Source: Cochliopodium minus
Taxonomy: Eukaryota; Discosea; Himatismenida; Cochliopodiidae
Assembly (NCBI GenBank): GCA_024220525.1
Contig: JAMYWO010000407.1
Coordinates: 1-30,368, forward strand
Direction of reading: 5' to 3'
Length of the DNA stretch: 30,368 bases
Of this stretch, positions 1 through 11,300 are shown one piece after another. Numbering within the stretch: the first letter of the stretch is position 1; each line of letters opens with the position of its first letter. The notes under the pieces are model-generated. The model was not told the DNA's origin. It ran no database searches and worked only from the letters and a program-made list of their open reading frames with translations. The translations under genes were made by a program, and so were the position numbers.

Positions 1-77
1 AAAAAAAAATTAAAAATTAAAATAACAAAATTAAAATTAAATTGGATTAAATAAATAATAAATATATAATTGAATTA
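1..77. repeat. 77-bp direct repeat at window start
   Basis: Identical to 20864-20940. It lies in the last intron of PA-7TM copy A. The match ends exactly at the window edge on one side and at the single N (20941) on the other. Confidence 0.97.
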
Positions 78-91
78 AAATGAATATTTAC

Positions 92-2398
92 CAACAAACC
101 CATTAAATAAAGAATGAAAAATAGAAGTAGAAATTCTTATTTTGGGATTATCACTCAGAGTATCACTAATGTCCAATGAATGTACTACCAAGTTCATTAA
201 ACAGATTATTGCCAACAAAATGATGCAAACACTAATCTTTTGGTATTCTTTTTTCTTGCTTTGTGAAATGTCACTTTGTATTTCTGCCAATGATCTCAGT
301 TTTTTGAGCATAAAAAATGCTCCAAATAAATAAAAAATGGCCATCTAAAAATAAATAAAAAATTAATAAAAATAATAATTTAAATGTTACAATATTTTGA
401 AAAATAACAAAAATTTATTGAAAAAAAAAATGACTGTAAAATTATTTTTTTTTAAAAAAAAAATGACGGTAAAATTTTTATTTTTAAAAAAAAATTTAAC
501 ATTAAAATATTTTTAAAATTTAACATTAAACTATTTAACAACTTTAAAATATTTTTACAAAAGAATAAATGGCTGTTTCAAATATGTCTATTTGGTCTAA
601 TACACTGTGAGTAATTTTGTAAGTGAGATAAAGAACGATGTGTGAAGTGATGAGTCCAATGTCTGCCATCAAAATCAAGGTGAAGATGATGGTGGATATG
701 ATTAAGAAAATTTTGTTGGAAAACTTTGATAGAATCCAAATAAAATAATAACTTATTGCCAATGTTGTTAAATCCTCGAAATAATTAGTCTTTTAAAAAA
801 AATAATAAATACAAAAATAAAAAATATAAAATAAAAACAAAAACAAAAATAAAATATTAAAAAATAAAAAATAAAATATTAAAAAAAAAAATAAGAAATA
901 AAAATAAAAAATAAAAAATTTAAATAAAAATGAAAATGTTAAAATCCATTATTCAAGAATTTAAAAAAGTTTTACAAATAGATCAAGAGAAAAATATTCT
1001 AAAATTCAAAAATAAAAAATTAAAAATGTTTTTTTTTTAAAAAATTAATTTTACCATACGAAATAACTTTTTTGTGAAGTCCATAAGGATCAATGACAAT
1101 AGTCATACTAAACACATTGGCTAAATTTTTTGAAAAAAAAAATTAAAAAATTAAATTAAAAATTTAACAAATAAATTAAAAATAAATTAAAAATTAAAAA
1201 AATTAAAAATTATAAAATTTTAAAAATTAAAAAATCAAAAAAATTAAAATTATAAATTTAAGAAATAAAAATTAAAAATAATTTAAAAATTAAAATTAAA
1301 AATAAAATAATTTTTTTTTTTTTACCAATAAATGCCAAGATTAAAACAAATCTTTGTAAGCTTGGTTTGGCACCTTCGGATTTTACAAACATCAGCAATT
1401 TAGTAATTATTAAGGAAATAGCAAGCAAGTTGAACAAAAAGCTGAAAACTTGAAAGAAAGTAAAACCACCTAAAAAATGTTGAAAAAAAAATTAAAAAAA
1501 TTAAAAAAATTAAAAAATAATTTTAAAATAATTGAAAAATCACCTTTGTTTATTTTATCTAGTGTGTTTTCTGACGCTTCTAATTGTACATATACTTCGT
1601 TGTTTGCGTCGAATTGTGGAATAATATAATCGATAAAAGATCTATTTTTACAAAAAAAAATAATTTTTTTTTAATTTTATTTAAAAATTTTTTTTTGATT
1701 TAATTTTTTTTTTAAACATTTTTTTTTTACTGTCTTTTCAAAAAGAAAGTTGGTATTTTTAATTGTTTGTATGAAGGTTTTGCTTGTATTAGTCTTGAAT
1801 AAAACCATTTGGTATCTACCTAATAAATTTTTTTTTTTTGATAATTTAATTTCAGAGAAATTTCATTTCATTGAAGATTTTTTTATATACCCCTATCAAA
1901 ACTGCTATACAACCGGCCTGTTGTGCATGTACCACCATATGATTAATTGAACATCCACCTCCTATCATGATCGCTGCCACTGATCCATTCATCTTCAAAA
2001 TTATTTGAAGTTATAATAAAATAATTAATTCAGATTGGCAGATATAAAAATATGATATGATAGATCTTATCAGGATATAAACAATATTATTTGATGATTG
2101 AAAAAAAATAGATGTAGTTATTGATATTAAAAAATAATAAAAAAAATATATTTTTTTTTTGAATATTCACTTTAGATTGAAAATCGATATTTATCCCACT
2201 ACAATTTTTCAATCCATCTCTTCCATATCCAATGGGAATCAATCTTGTATAATTGATTTTGTTGGGGATATTGGAATGAGGGTAATCCAAGTAAGGGGTA
2301 TCTTCATGTAGAATCCTATCTGATGTTAGATATACCATGGAAGATGAACATATGGAAATTGATATTAGAATCCAAAAATAAGTACGAATGGGTAACAT
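92..2398 (-). CDS. PA-domain 7TM protein, copy A (all but last exon)
   Basis: Not a protein I recognise by name. Exons on the minus strand: 2171-2398, 1891-1992, 1731-1819, 1544-1641, 1326-1469, 1055-1120, 559 to about 774 or 789, and 92-344; the last exon lies at 20731-20846 because of a scaffold error. A signal peptide (MLPIRTYFWILISISI) precedes a PA-like ectodomain (GLKNCSGI; NGSVAAIMIGGGCS; AQQAGCIAVLI; KIPTFF). About seven hydrophobic segments follow, with the motif VIDPYGLHKK at the end of the second. The family suggests a receptor or sorting role in the secretory or endosomal system, which is inference. Compared with copies B and C it has an extra intron (1470-1543). Its 1055 donor (phase 1) and the next acceptor do not agree in phase, so an unusual splice, a base error or a defect is possible there. 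Confidence 0.75.
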
Positions 2399-2491
2399 TT
2401 TTTATTTTTTCAATTTTATATTTTTTTTTTTAATTTAATTTTAAATCTAAGTTTTAAAAAACTGTTAATATCAAAAATTTTTTTAAAGAAT

Positions 2492-4372
2492 TTAGTTTCG
2501 GCTGTGTCTTCTTTCAAACTCGCTAGTGAAGTAAAAAAACAAGGTGATACCTTTTTTAAAATGGTTAAATTATAAGATTATTTTAAAAGTTAATCTAAAA
2601 AATTTCAAACCCATCAACCCATTTAAAAAGCAAAAAATGAAAAGTGAACAAATTTTAAAAGTTGCACTCGAAAAAATTTTATAATTGATTACAACACAGT
2701 GGAAAACAAAGTTGGTGATGTCTACAATCCCAAAAAAGATGGAGCATATCATAATTTTATAGTAATCCCTGTTTTTCTGCTTCATGTTTTGGCATTTAAC
2801 TTTGGAAAGAGATTTGAGGTTTACAATCAATACTAGACAACTAGTTAAATAGTAAATCCCTAACTGTTTTTTTTAAAAAAAATTTAAAAAAGATTGATTG
2901 TTAATTTTTGAACATTGATGAATATTTTATAAGAAATTTTTTTTTTTAGTTTTTAAAAATTTTAAAGATAAAAATTGATTATTTATCAAAAATTAAATAT
3001 TTTACATATGCATACAAACATATTCCAAGAATTAATAATTTGATAATTGAAGATTCTCTTAATCTGTAATTGAGATATAGATATGTAAAAGTTATAAGAA
3101 AAGATAAATCTGCAAGAATACTGAGGATCATTAAAGCAAAAGAAACTATACTAAGAATTTTTTTGAAAGGGAACATCCTTGAAAGTGTTAAAATTGTATA
3201 ATGAGCCATTGTTATCATTGTTACATCTTGAAAAAAAAACAGCTAAAAAAAGAATTTAACTTTAATTTTTATGTTAAAAAAAGCAATATTACAAAGAAAA
3301 CAATCACGAAGAAATCTGAAGAACAATTATGAAAAAAAAATTAATAAATTTTTTTATTTTACCATATGATTTGATAACTTTGTGTATCCCATAAGGGTCG
3401 ATCATGATCAAAATGCAAAAAACATTTGCTACAAAAATTAAATTAAATTATAATTTTAATTTTTTTCAAAATCTTACTTATTAGAGAGATTATTAGAATT
3501 GAGATTTGAAAAATAGAGTTATGATTTTTTGACAGCAACAAAAACAAAAATTTAAGTACTAAAACTATTACAGATGCAAAGTTTGTGCAGATGATAATAA
3601 TTTGAAATGTAATTATTACTGCTTTGTCCATTTTGTCCAAATCATTCTTCGATGTTTCCAAACATACATGATAAAATTTCTGCTTTACAAGGACATTGGA
3701 AAAATATTTTTTGTAAATACTTTGTTTTATTTAAATTAAATAAAATTAAAAATAAAATCCAAATAAAAATAAAAAATTTAAATACCTATTCTTTGCAAAA
3801 TATGTTGGAATTATTATATTATTTGTAATTTTTGATTTTTCTATCAATCTCGCATAATACCAATCATTTTCTTCCTATATATTTTGATGTTATTAAAAAT
3901 TATTTCAAATTTAATTATTTTTCTTACGAATATAAGTGTTGCTATAGCTCCATTTTCCTGGCATAAAAGAATCATACTCATCAATGAACATCTTCCACCA
4001 TTCAACAATCCAGCGATTCTTCCATTCAACTTTTTTTTATATAATTTTTTATTCAGAGAAAATAAATTAATATTTATTTATAAAATGAAAGTTTTTTTTT
4101 TTAATAACTGAATATATGTAAAGATAATTGAGATGAGAAGTTGAGATTTTTACCATCTCTTTCACATTTTGATTCATATTTGTACAATTTCGAACACCAT
4201 CCACTCCAAATCCAATAAAAACCAAAGTGGAATTTATGAATGGTGGGATTCGTACTTTAGGAAGTTCCAAAATGGGAGTATCGATGATTATCGTTTGATA
4301 ATTTGTATGAATAGTTGAAAACAAGAAAACAGGCATCAAGATGAAGATAATGAGGGATTGCCTGAAGATCAT
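2492..4372 (-). CDS. PA-domain 7TM protein, copy B
   Basis: Complete in the window. Exons: 4154-4372, 3928-4029, 3786-3874, 3478-3719, 3363-3428, 3006-3226, 2611-2863, 2492-2550, all in phase, giving about 410 residues. A signal peptide (MIFRQSLIIFILMPVFLFS) leads into a PA domain (NCTNMNQNVKEM; NGRIAGLLNGGRCS; CQENGAIATLIF; NDWYYARL; IIPTYF). Hydrophobic segments follow from 'KAVIITFQIIIICTNF' through 'CSLFIFCFLNGLMG', with MIDPYGIHKVIKSY after the second. The C-terminal tail is short and basic (ERRHSRN). The start is chosen to match the signal peptides of A and C. Only 93 bp separate it from copy A. Protein function is unknown; the PA domain in other families is a lumenal or extracellular binding module. 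Confidence 0.82.
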
Positions 4373-4589
4373 TCAAAAAAAAATGAGGTTTTTTTTAAAA
4401 TATTGAATGTTTTCTTTTTTTTTTAAAAATTATTAAGAAAAAAGAAAAAAAAAATAAGCAAAATTAATGGACATTTTTTGTACCTCGGTAAATAAAAATT
4501 AGTCCGCAGTTGTAAAAATCAAAAATTAAGAAATTTTAAAATTTTTTGGAAATCTAAATTTCAATATAAAAAAAATTGTAAATTTAATG

Positions 4590-7095
4590 TTAGATGGATT
4601 TTGAAGATTTAGATTGTGAGCTTCGATTAGAAGAATTTGGTTCACTGTTTTTAGGTGAATTAGAATATCTCATAAGTTTCTTTTGTCTTTCATATTTTGT
4701 GGTGAAAAAGAAAAAGAGGGTGATTCCTTAAGTAAAAATATTTAAACATTAAATTAAACATTAAATTAAAAATTAAAATTAAAAATTAAAATTAAAAAAT
4801 GAAAAAATTTACAATAAAAAAAATCAAATTAAAAAATTAAATTAAAATTTAAAATTAATAAATATTAAAAAATAAAAAATAAAAATTAAAATTTAAAAAA
4901 TAATATAAAAAATATTTTACCAGCAAGAGCAGACAAAAAACAATAAATATAAATGACAGTTATTCTAAAATAGGCATTGGATAAGATATTCCGATTGACG
5001 TAACAGGCATGCAACACAAGGTTGGTGATGTTGATCATTCCAAAGATGAAACAGTAGATGGTGATTTTTATGTACTCCGTACCCTTTTGGTTAGAGTTGT
5101 TGCTTTCATTGTTTTTAATTTTACTTATATTTACAAGTAACAAAATTGACCCTATCATGTAATATATTCCCAACTAAAAATGAATTTAATAAAATATAAA
5201 GTAGAAAAAAATTTAATAAAAATAAAGAAAATCCTTTTTTTTTTATTATTATAATGAAGAATTCAAAAAAAAATTTTAAATAAATTAATTAAATAATGAA
5301 AATGTTGTAAATCCTAATAATAATAAATTATTAATTGAAAAAATTTTATTAAAGAAATGAAAAAATCAGTAAATGAATAAAATAAAGAAAAGGATTTAAT
5401 GAATTAAATGAAAAAAATAAATAAAAATAAAATTAGATTTAATTAAATAAAAAAAATTGAGTGAATTTAAAAAATAAAATTGAATCAAATTTGAAATAAA
5501 AAATAAAAAGAATTTACGTAAGCATATAAACAGATAACTATTATGTGCAAATATTCTAGAACATGTAATTTAGCGTTGTATGTGAGATAAAGAGTGGTAA
5601 TGAATATAATATAGGCAGTGTCTCCCAATAAAAACAAAATGAAAAAAATCAGAGAAATATAGAATACTGGTTTCGGTAAAAATTTGACCATAATACAGAT
5701 TGTGTAATAAGAAATAGCTATCATTGTATAATCTTGAAATAGGTATTGCTATTTTTTTTTTTTTTTAAAAAAAAATATGATTTAGAATTTAAAAAAAAAA
5801 AAAATCTTTTTCTTACAAACTGTACTATTACAAAATAATCTGTTTTAAAAAAATTTTTATTTAAAAAAAATTTCAATATTATTGACAAAGAATATATTTT
5901 TTTTTTTTTACTGTAAGACGTTATTATCTTGTGAACACCGTATGGATCTATCATTATCATTATCGCAAAAATGTTTGCTATTAATTAAAATAAATAAATT
6001 CCATTAAAATTTAAATTACAAAAATAATTTAAATAAAACTAAAATATAACATTGAAATATAAAATTAAAATATGACATTAAAATATAAAATTAAAATAAC
6101 ATTATAAATAAACAAAATTAAAATTAAAATTCACAATTTATTATTACCAATCATAGATAATCCCAGCAGTATTCCTTGAAAATAGAATTTATATTCTTTT
6201 GAATAACAAAACATGATAAATTTGCTTGTTATTAGTAAGATTGCTGCCACATTACACATAAGTACGAAAACTTGAAAAAAAATGATTGCTCCTTTGTTCA
6301 TTTTGTCCAAATCATTTCTAGATACTGTGAGATAAATATTAATCCTTTCATCAGTTTCAAAAATACTCGATATATATTTATCATAAATTCTTTTGTAAAA
6401 AAACTGAAATTAAATTAATTTTTGGCGGGAGAATTTCTTTTACGATTTCTTGACAAAATAAGTTGGTATTTTTATTATTGATGTATTTTCTTGCAATAAT
6501 CTTGCATAATACCATGATGTTTGTTCCTTTATGAAAAATAATTTTGGAGTGAAAAATATATTTTTTGAATATTGGGATGTTTTTACAAAGATTACAACTG
6601 CAATCGCACCATATTCTTGGGCATTTTTTATCAATGTTGAAATTGGGCATCCAGCTCGAGTAGTTAATGCAGCCACATTCCCTTTCAACTTTTTTTTTTT
6701 AAAATTAAAAATAGAGGAAATGATTAATGATTTTTGTAAAAGAGAATTGATGAATCAATTGTTTGATAAAAAACATTTTTGACGCCTTTATATTCCTCAT
6801 TTAAATTTTAAATAATTAAAAATATTTTTTAAATCATTAACTGAAAAATATGTTTATTTTATTATTTTTTAAATTTTACTCTTTTTCCATATTCTTCACT
6901 AATTCCGCTACAATTCCTCAATCCATCCAACCCCTCTCCTGTTTTTACCAACGATGAATTAATAAATTGAGGAAAATTAACATGAGATAGTTCCAAAACT
7001 TCAGTTTCTGTTACTATTGTAACGTTTGGGATGTAGATTACAGATGTTTTACAAAGCATTATCATTAAAAATAAAAAAGTTAATTTGTAAAGCAT
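4590..7095 (-). CDS. PA-domain 7TM protein, copy C
   Basis: Exons: 6880-7095, 6587-6688, 6444-6526, 6148-6403, 5912-5977, 5518-5732, 4921-5173, 4590-4726. Start at 7095 (MLYKLTFLFLMIMLCK, a signal peptide) fits the paralogues better than the upstream in-frame ATG at 7137. PA domain: GLRNCSGI; GNVAALTTRAGCP; AQEYGAIAVVIF; WYYARL; KIPTYF. Then about seven membrane segments, with MIDPYGVHKIITSY after the second, and a Ser-rich tail after TTKYER. Exon sizes match the other copies (102, 66 and 253 nt in all three). The donor at 6443 (phase 2) and the acceptor before 6403 disagree by one base at a seven-base homopolymer. Either the run is miscounted or the alternative GTCAAG donor slightly upstream is used. 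Confidence 0.8.
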
Positions 7096-7350
7096 TTTTT
7101 TTTGTGTTTGTTTTTCTTTCAAATTTTGTTTAAACACTTAATTATTCAAAAAGTGCTTAAATTTTTTGATTTTTTTTTTATTTAATTTAAATTAATTTAT
7201 GTTAAAAAAAAAAAACTTTAAAAGAGCCTAAAATAAAAAATAATAAAATTTAAAGAATCAAATATCAGTTTGAGATTTCATGTTTTTAGGAAAACCATAA
7301 ATTTTTATTTCCTCTCAATAAAAATTAGATACATCATATAAGAAAAAGAA
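7096..7350. other. Intergenic spacer, nothing recognised
   Basis: This AT-rich spacer lies between the start of PA-7TM copy C and the stop of the pseudokinase; both genes are on the minus strand. I see no ORF with domain character, RNA gene or repeat beyond A and T runs. Confidence 0.6.
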
Positions 7351-8156
7351 TTAAAACCCAAAGGGATTAAAGGTAGGAGAAGAACAGAGAGCAACAATAT
7401 ACTTAAGACTATTTACATTTTCTACGGAGGAATTTTCAATAAACTCACTTTTAAGTAACTTTCCGGCACTTGATCTCTGTGAAGGATCTTTAAAAAATTA
7501 AAAAATTAATTAAATAAAAAAAATAAAATAAAATTATCAAAAAAATTTTTTACCAGATGCTAAACATTCTTTCAAAAAAGAAACAGAATGCTTTGAGAAA
7601 TTTTGAGGGAATTTAAGGGGGTAATTGTAAGCATTTTTGAGGATGTTTTTGATGTAATATTTTTTGCATTTGGCGTTCCTCAAGAGGTAGAGAACGACCA
7701 TTCCGAGTGAAAAAATGTCATTTTCTAGACCATATTTTCCATGTATCATTTCTTGATAAAAATATTTTAAATGGTTTTTATTTAATATTTTTATTTAATG
7801 TTTTAATTTAATATTTTTATTTTATTTTATTTAATCACTTTTTTTTTTAATTTTAATTTATTTAATCATTTTTTTTTATACCAGGAGAAGAAAATAAAAG
7901 GTCACCTTGCAATGATGAATATTGTTTTTCATTTTTTTTGCAAAAAACAAAATTTGATAAATCAGCTTTAAAAATAATATTGTTACAAAAAAAAAATAAA
8001 AAAACTTTTTATGTAAATTTTTTTTACAAATTCTGACTATTCCCGTCTCGTCCAAAACTACATTACTTAATGAAATGGATCTCAACAAAATATTATTTTT
8101 ATGAGCAAATTGAATGCCTAGCAAGATTTGTTTTGTGATGAAAGCAACTTTTGTTT
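7351..8156 (-). CDS. Pseudokinase, C-terminal lobe only (5' end missing)
   Basis: Four exons (8028-8156, 7882-7965, 7554-7751, 7351-7487) encode about 182 residues of a protein-kinase fold. They cover helix E (ITKQILLGIQFAHKNN), the catalytic loop, the activation segment ending SSPEMI, subdomain IX (ENDIFSLGMVVLYLL) and subdomain XI (CLASDPSQRSSAGKLL), then TAA. The usual HRDLKPEN reads LRSISLSN and DFG reads DLS, so the catalytic Asp and Lys and the DFG Gly are gone. It is probably inactive and a scaffold or regulator. The N-lobe is absent: upstream of 8156 is a simple repeat and then an A2M exon out of phase with it. The true upstream exons lie elsewhere. Confidence 0.8.
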
Positions 8157-8367
8157 CTGTAAATAAAAAATAAAAAATAAAAAAATAAAAAAATAAAAAA
8201 ATAAAATAAAAAATAAAAAATAAAAAATAAAAAATTTGAAATAAAAAATTTGAAATAAAAAATTTGAAATAAAAAATAAAAAATAAAAAATAAAAAATAA
8301 AAAATAAAAAATAAAAAATAAAAAATGAAAAATGAAAAATAAAAAATGAAAAATGAAAAATAAAAAC
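8157..8367. repeat. (AAAAAAT)n tract, probable chimeric joint
   Basis: A/T-only microsatellite built on AAAAAAT, with AAAAAAAT variants at its left end, three copies of an AAAAAATTTGAAAT unit in the middle, and AAAAATG variants at the right. It separates a phase-1 kinase acceptor (8157) from a phase-2 A2M donor (8367). These cannot be spliced to each other in frame. The same AAAAAAT unit fills the right end of the window (30301-30368), so this tract is the likely place where two loci were wrongly joined. Confidence 0.85.
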
Positions 8368-11300
8368 CTCTTGTCTTCAGTTCTTTCGATCCAGTTTCTT
8401 TTTGTTTGAACTTTGATTTTTGCTTCTTTGATCAACTTTCCTTCGACATCTGTCACGATGAGTTCGATTGGGAACTTGTCGGTTGGTTTGCAGAAGTACC
8501 TGTTGCTTTTGTAACCAACATAGTAGTTGGAAGGGTGAAGGAGGATGTTAGTAGAAGAGGACATTGTTTGATAATTCACATCTTTATTTTTTTAGAAAAA
8601 TTAGTTTGAAAATATAGAAATAAAATTTTAAAAAAAAAATAAAAAATAAAATAAAAAATAAATTCAAAAATGTAAAAATAAATTAAAAATTAAAAAGAAT
8701 AATAATTTACCTTGTACATTCGCTGTTGCAACGACAGTGATTGGTGAAGGAGAGTTTTTTATCAAGTTTCCTGAGTAATCGATTCTCAAGTGATGTTCTC
8801 CATCTTTGTCAGTCTTTCCAGTGTGGTTAAAAGCACCCAACTACAAAAAAAATCAAAAAATTTTAAAGAAAAATCAAGAAAATTAAAAAATTTTCAAAAA
8901 AAAAAGTTAATAAAAAAATTAATCAAAAAAATTTATATTTTAAAAAAAAAATTAATGTGAAATATTTTGTTCAAAAAATAAAAAGTATTTACAACAGTAT
9001 TTCCTTCGTAAACTCTTGAAAACCATGGTCTTGCTGTTCCAAAACGATATCCAATATGTCCTGGTGGGGAAAAGGTTGATTTAGTAGCTCTTATGTTCCA
9101 ATTTACATTAGCGTTGTTCAAAGGTCCTCCTGCAAAGTAGGTGGCCTTTGCGGTGGAGATTGCATATCCTCCAATGTCGTTGGAACTTACATGGGTTGTG
9201 ACAGGCAAATAAGAAGTGTTCGCTTCGAATTCTGGTCTTCTGAATTCTTGGATCTTTAATCAATAAAAAAAAAAACGAATGAAAAAAATAAAAAATAATA
9301 ATAATAACAAAAAAAAATATTAAATTAAAATAATAACAAAAATGATCAAAAATAAAATTGCAAGAATAATGATATTAAAAATAAAAAATTATTTAATAAT
9401 AAAATAATAAAAAAAAAAATTAAAAAAAAATATTAAAATAAAAATTTTAAAAACAAAAAATATTAAAATATTAAAAAATTAAAAAATTTACACTAAATCC
9501 ATGATGATGATATTCTTCTTTGTATTTAAACTCTACTCTTCCTTCTCCCAAATTAACATCATCCTTCAACTCGAAAGAGAAATCAAAAGCACCAAATGAG
9601 TTTAACTCGAGGACTCCATCCAACAACTTGGAGCCTCTTGGATCATAAACATCATAAGTTACAGAACCGGTGACATAAGTAGGGATTACACTGTCGTCTT
9701 TATGAAGCAAATGTCTGACATAACCCTTGATATTGACCTAAAATATTAAATTGGATTTAAATAAAAATCAAAAAATTTAAAAAATAAAATGTTAGAATTA
9801 TAAAAAATACAAAAATAAAAAAATAAATAAAAATAAAAATAAATAATAAAATACAAAAATAAAAAATAAATAAAAATAAAAATAAATAATAAAATGATAA
9901 AAATTTTAAAAAATAAATAAAAAGAAATAAAAATAAAAAGAAATAATAAAATAATAAAATGAAAAAAATTTTAAAAAATAAAAATGAATTTTAAAATAAT
10001 ATATAAATTTAAAAAAAAGAATGAAACTAGAAAAAATTCTTTATATTACTTTTTCTTTTGGTTTGTAAAGTTTTCTGTCGTCAAAAGTGAACCATACATG
10101 TCTGTCAGACCAGTAGTTGTCTACGTACAAGTGTGGGTAGAATGCGATATCATCTCCCAAGGTTGCTTCTACTCTCACTGGACTCTTCTCAATTTTTTTT
10201 TTGTAGATTGCAATCCCGTGTTCGTTGGAGGTGACTGTTTCATCATTAATGATCAAGTTTGCATTTGGAACAGGTGATCCATCACTGTTTTAAAATTAAA
10301 TAAATAATTAAAAAAAAAAAAATTATTTTAATGATTTAAAAAAAAAAATAAAAATAAAAAATTAATTTAATTGAAATTTATGAAAAAAAATTTGAAAAGA
10401 ATTTTACTTTATTTTGGTAATTACTCCATACAATGGCAAGTTTGGATTTGAAGATGAGTAGAGGGTAATTCCGAGATTAGTGCACTAATAAAAATGAAAA
10501 GAGAAAAATAAATCGTTTAAAAAAAAAAATATTTTTTTTAAAAAAAAAAAAAAAAAGATACCTGAACCCAACACCAATTAATTTCTCTGTTTTCGTACTT
10601 GGAGTTTTGATTAAATTTTTCATATTCACTTTTCTCTGGTTCAACAGAAATGATCAATTGTCCAAGTTTGCTGTTTCCATGTTGAAGGTAGTCTGCAAGA
10701 TTCAAAGAGAGTTTGTAAGGGACAGTTGGATCTTGGATAGGAATTTCAGGAGTGAAATCTTTGACCAACTTTCCGAGTTTGAGAGGAACTGTTGCTTGTC
10801 TGTATTCTTGGTCTCCTTTTCTTTGTGGAAAATCTTCATAATCAGCTGGTTTTACTTGGTACACTCTAACCAAAATCTTTTTGTACTCATAAACCTTTTT
10901 TTAAAAAAAATTAAATGAAATATTTTAAAAAAATTAATGAAAATGATTGAAAATTTATAAATGATATTCAAAAAAATTTAAAAACATTATTAAATGAACA
11001 TTATAAAAAATATTTACAACAATGTTGTAACATGGATTTGGAACAATAGGATCATAAGTGAACAAACCAGTTTGACAACTGATGTTAGGGTTAGGAGTTC
11101 TAGCACCAATTCGGAAAGTGACGTTGTCGCCGCCAGTCAAACTCTGGCCATAGATGTCCTTCAAGTCCTTGCTCACAGTCACCTTGTAATCGGTATTTTC
11201 CTTGCTATAGTTTCTAATGGTGATAGAAGAACGGTTGCTTGCAATGGCGAGACCTTCACATTCTGGTTCGATTTTGATGGTTTCTTTTGAGAGGGAGTTT

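Noticed and set aside
92-7095. Signal peptide peptidase-like proteases, because these combine a PA domain with many membrane segments
   Set aside because: No YD or GxGD aspartyl motifs and no PAL motif are visible in the membrane part, and there are about seven segments rather than nine.
8118-8579. A 153-residue minus-strand open frame with many Phe-rich repeats, resembling a membrane protein
   Set aside because: Only its first part is A2M exon 11; the Phe-rich part is translated (AAAAAAT)n intron sequence.
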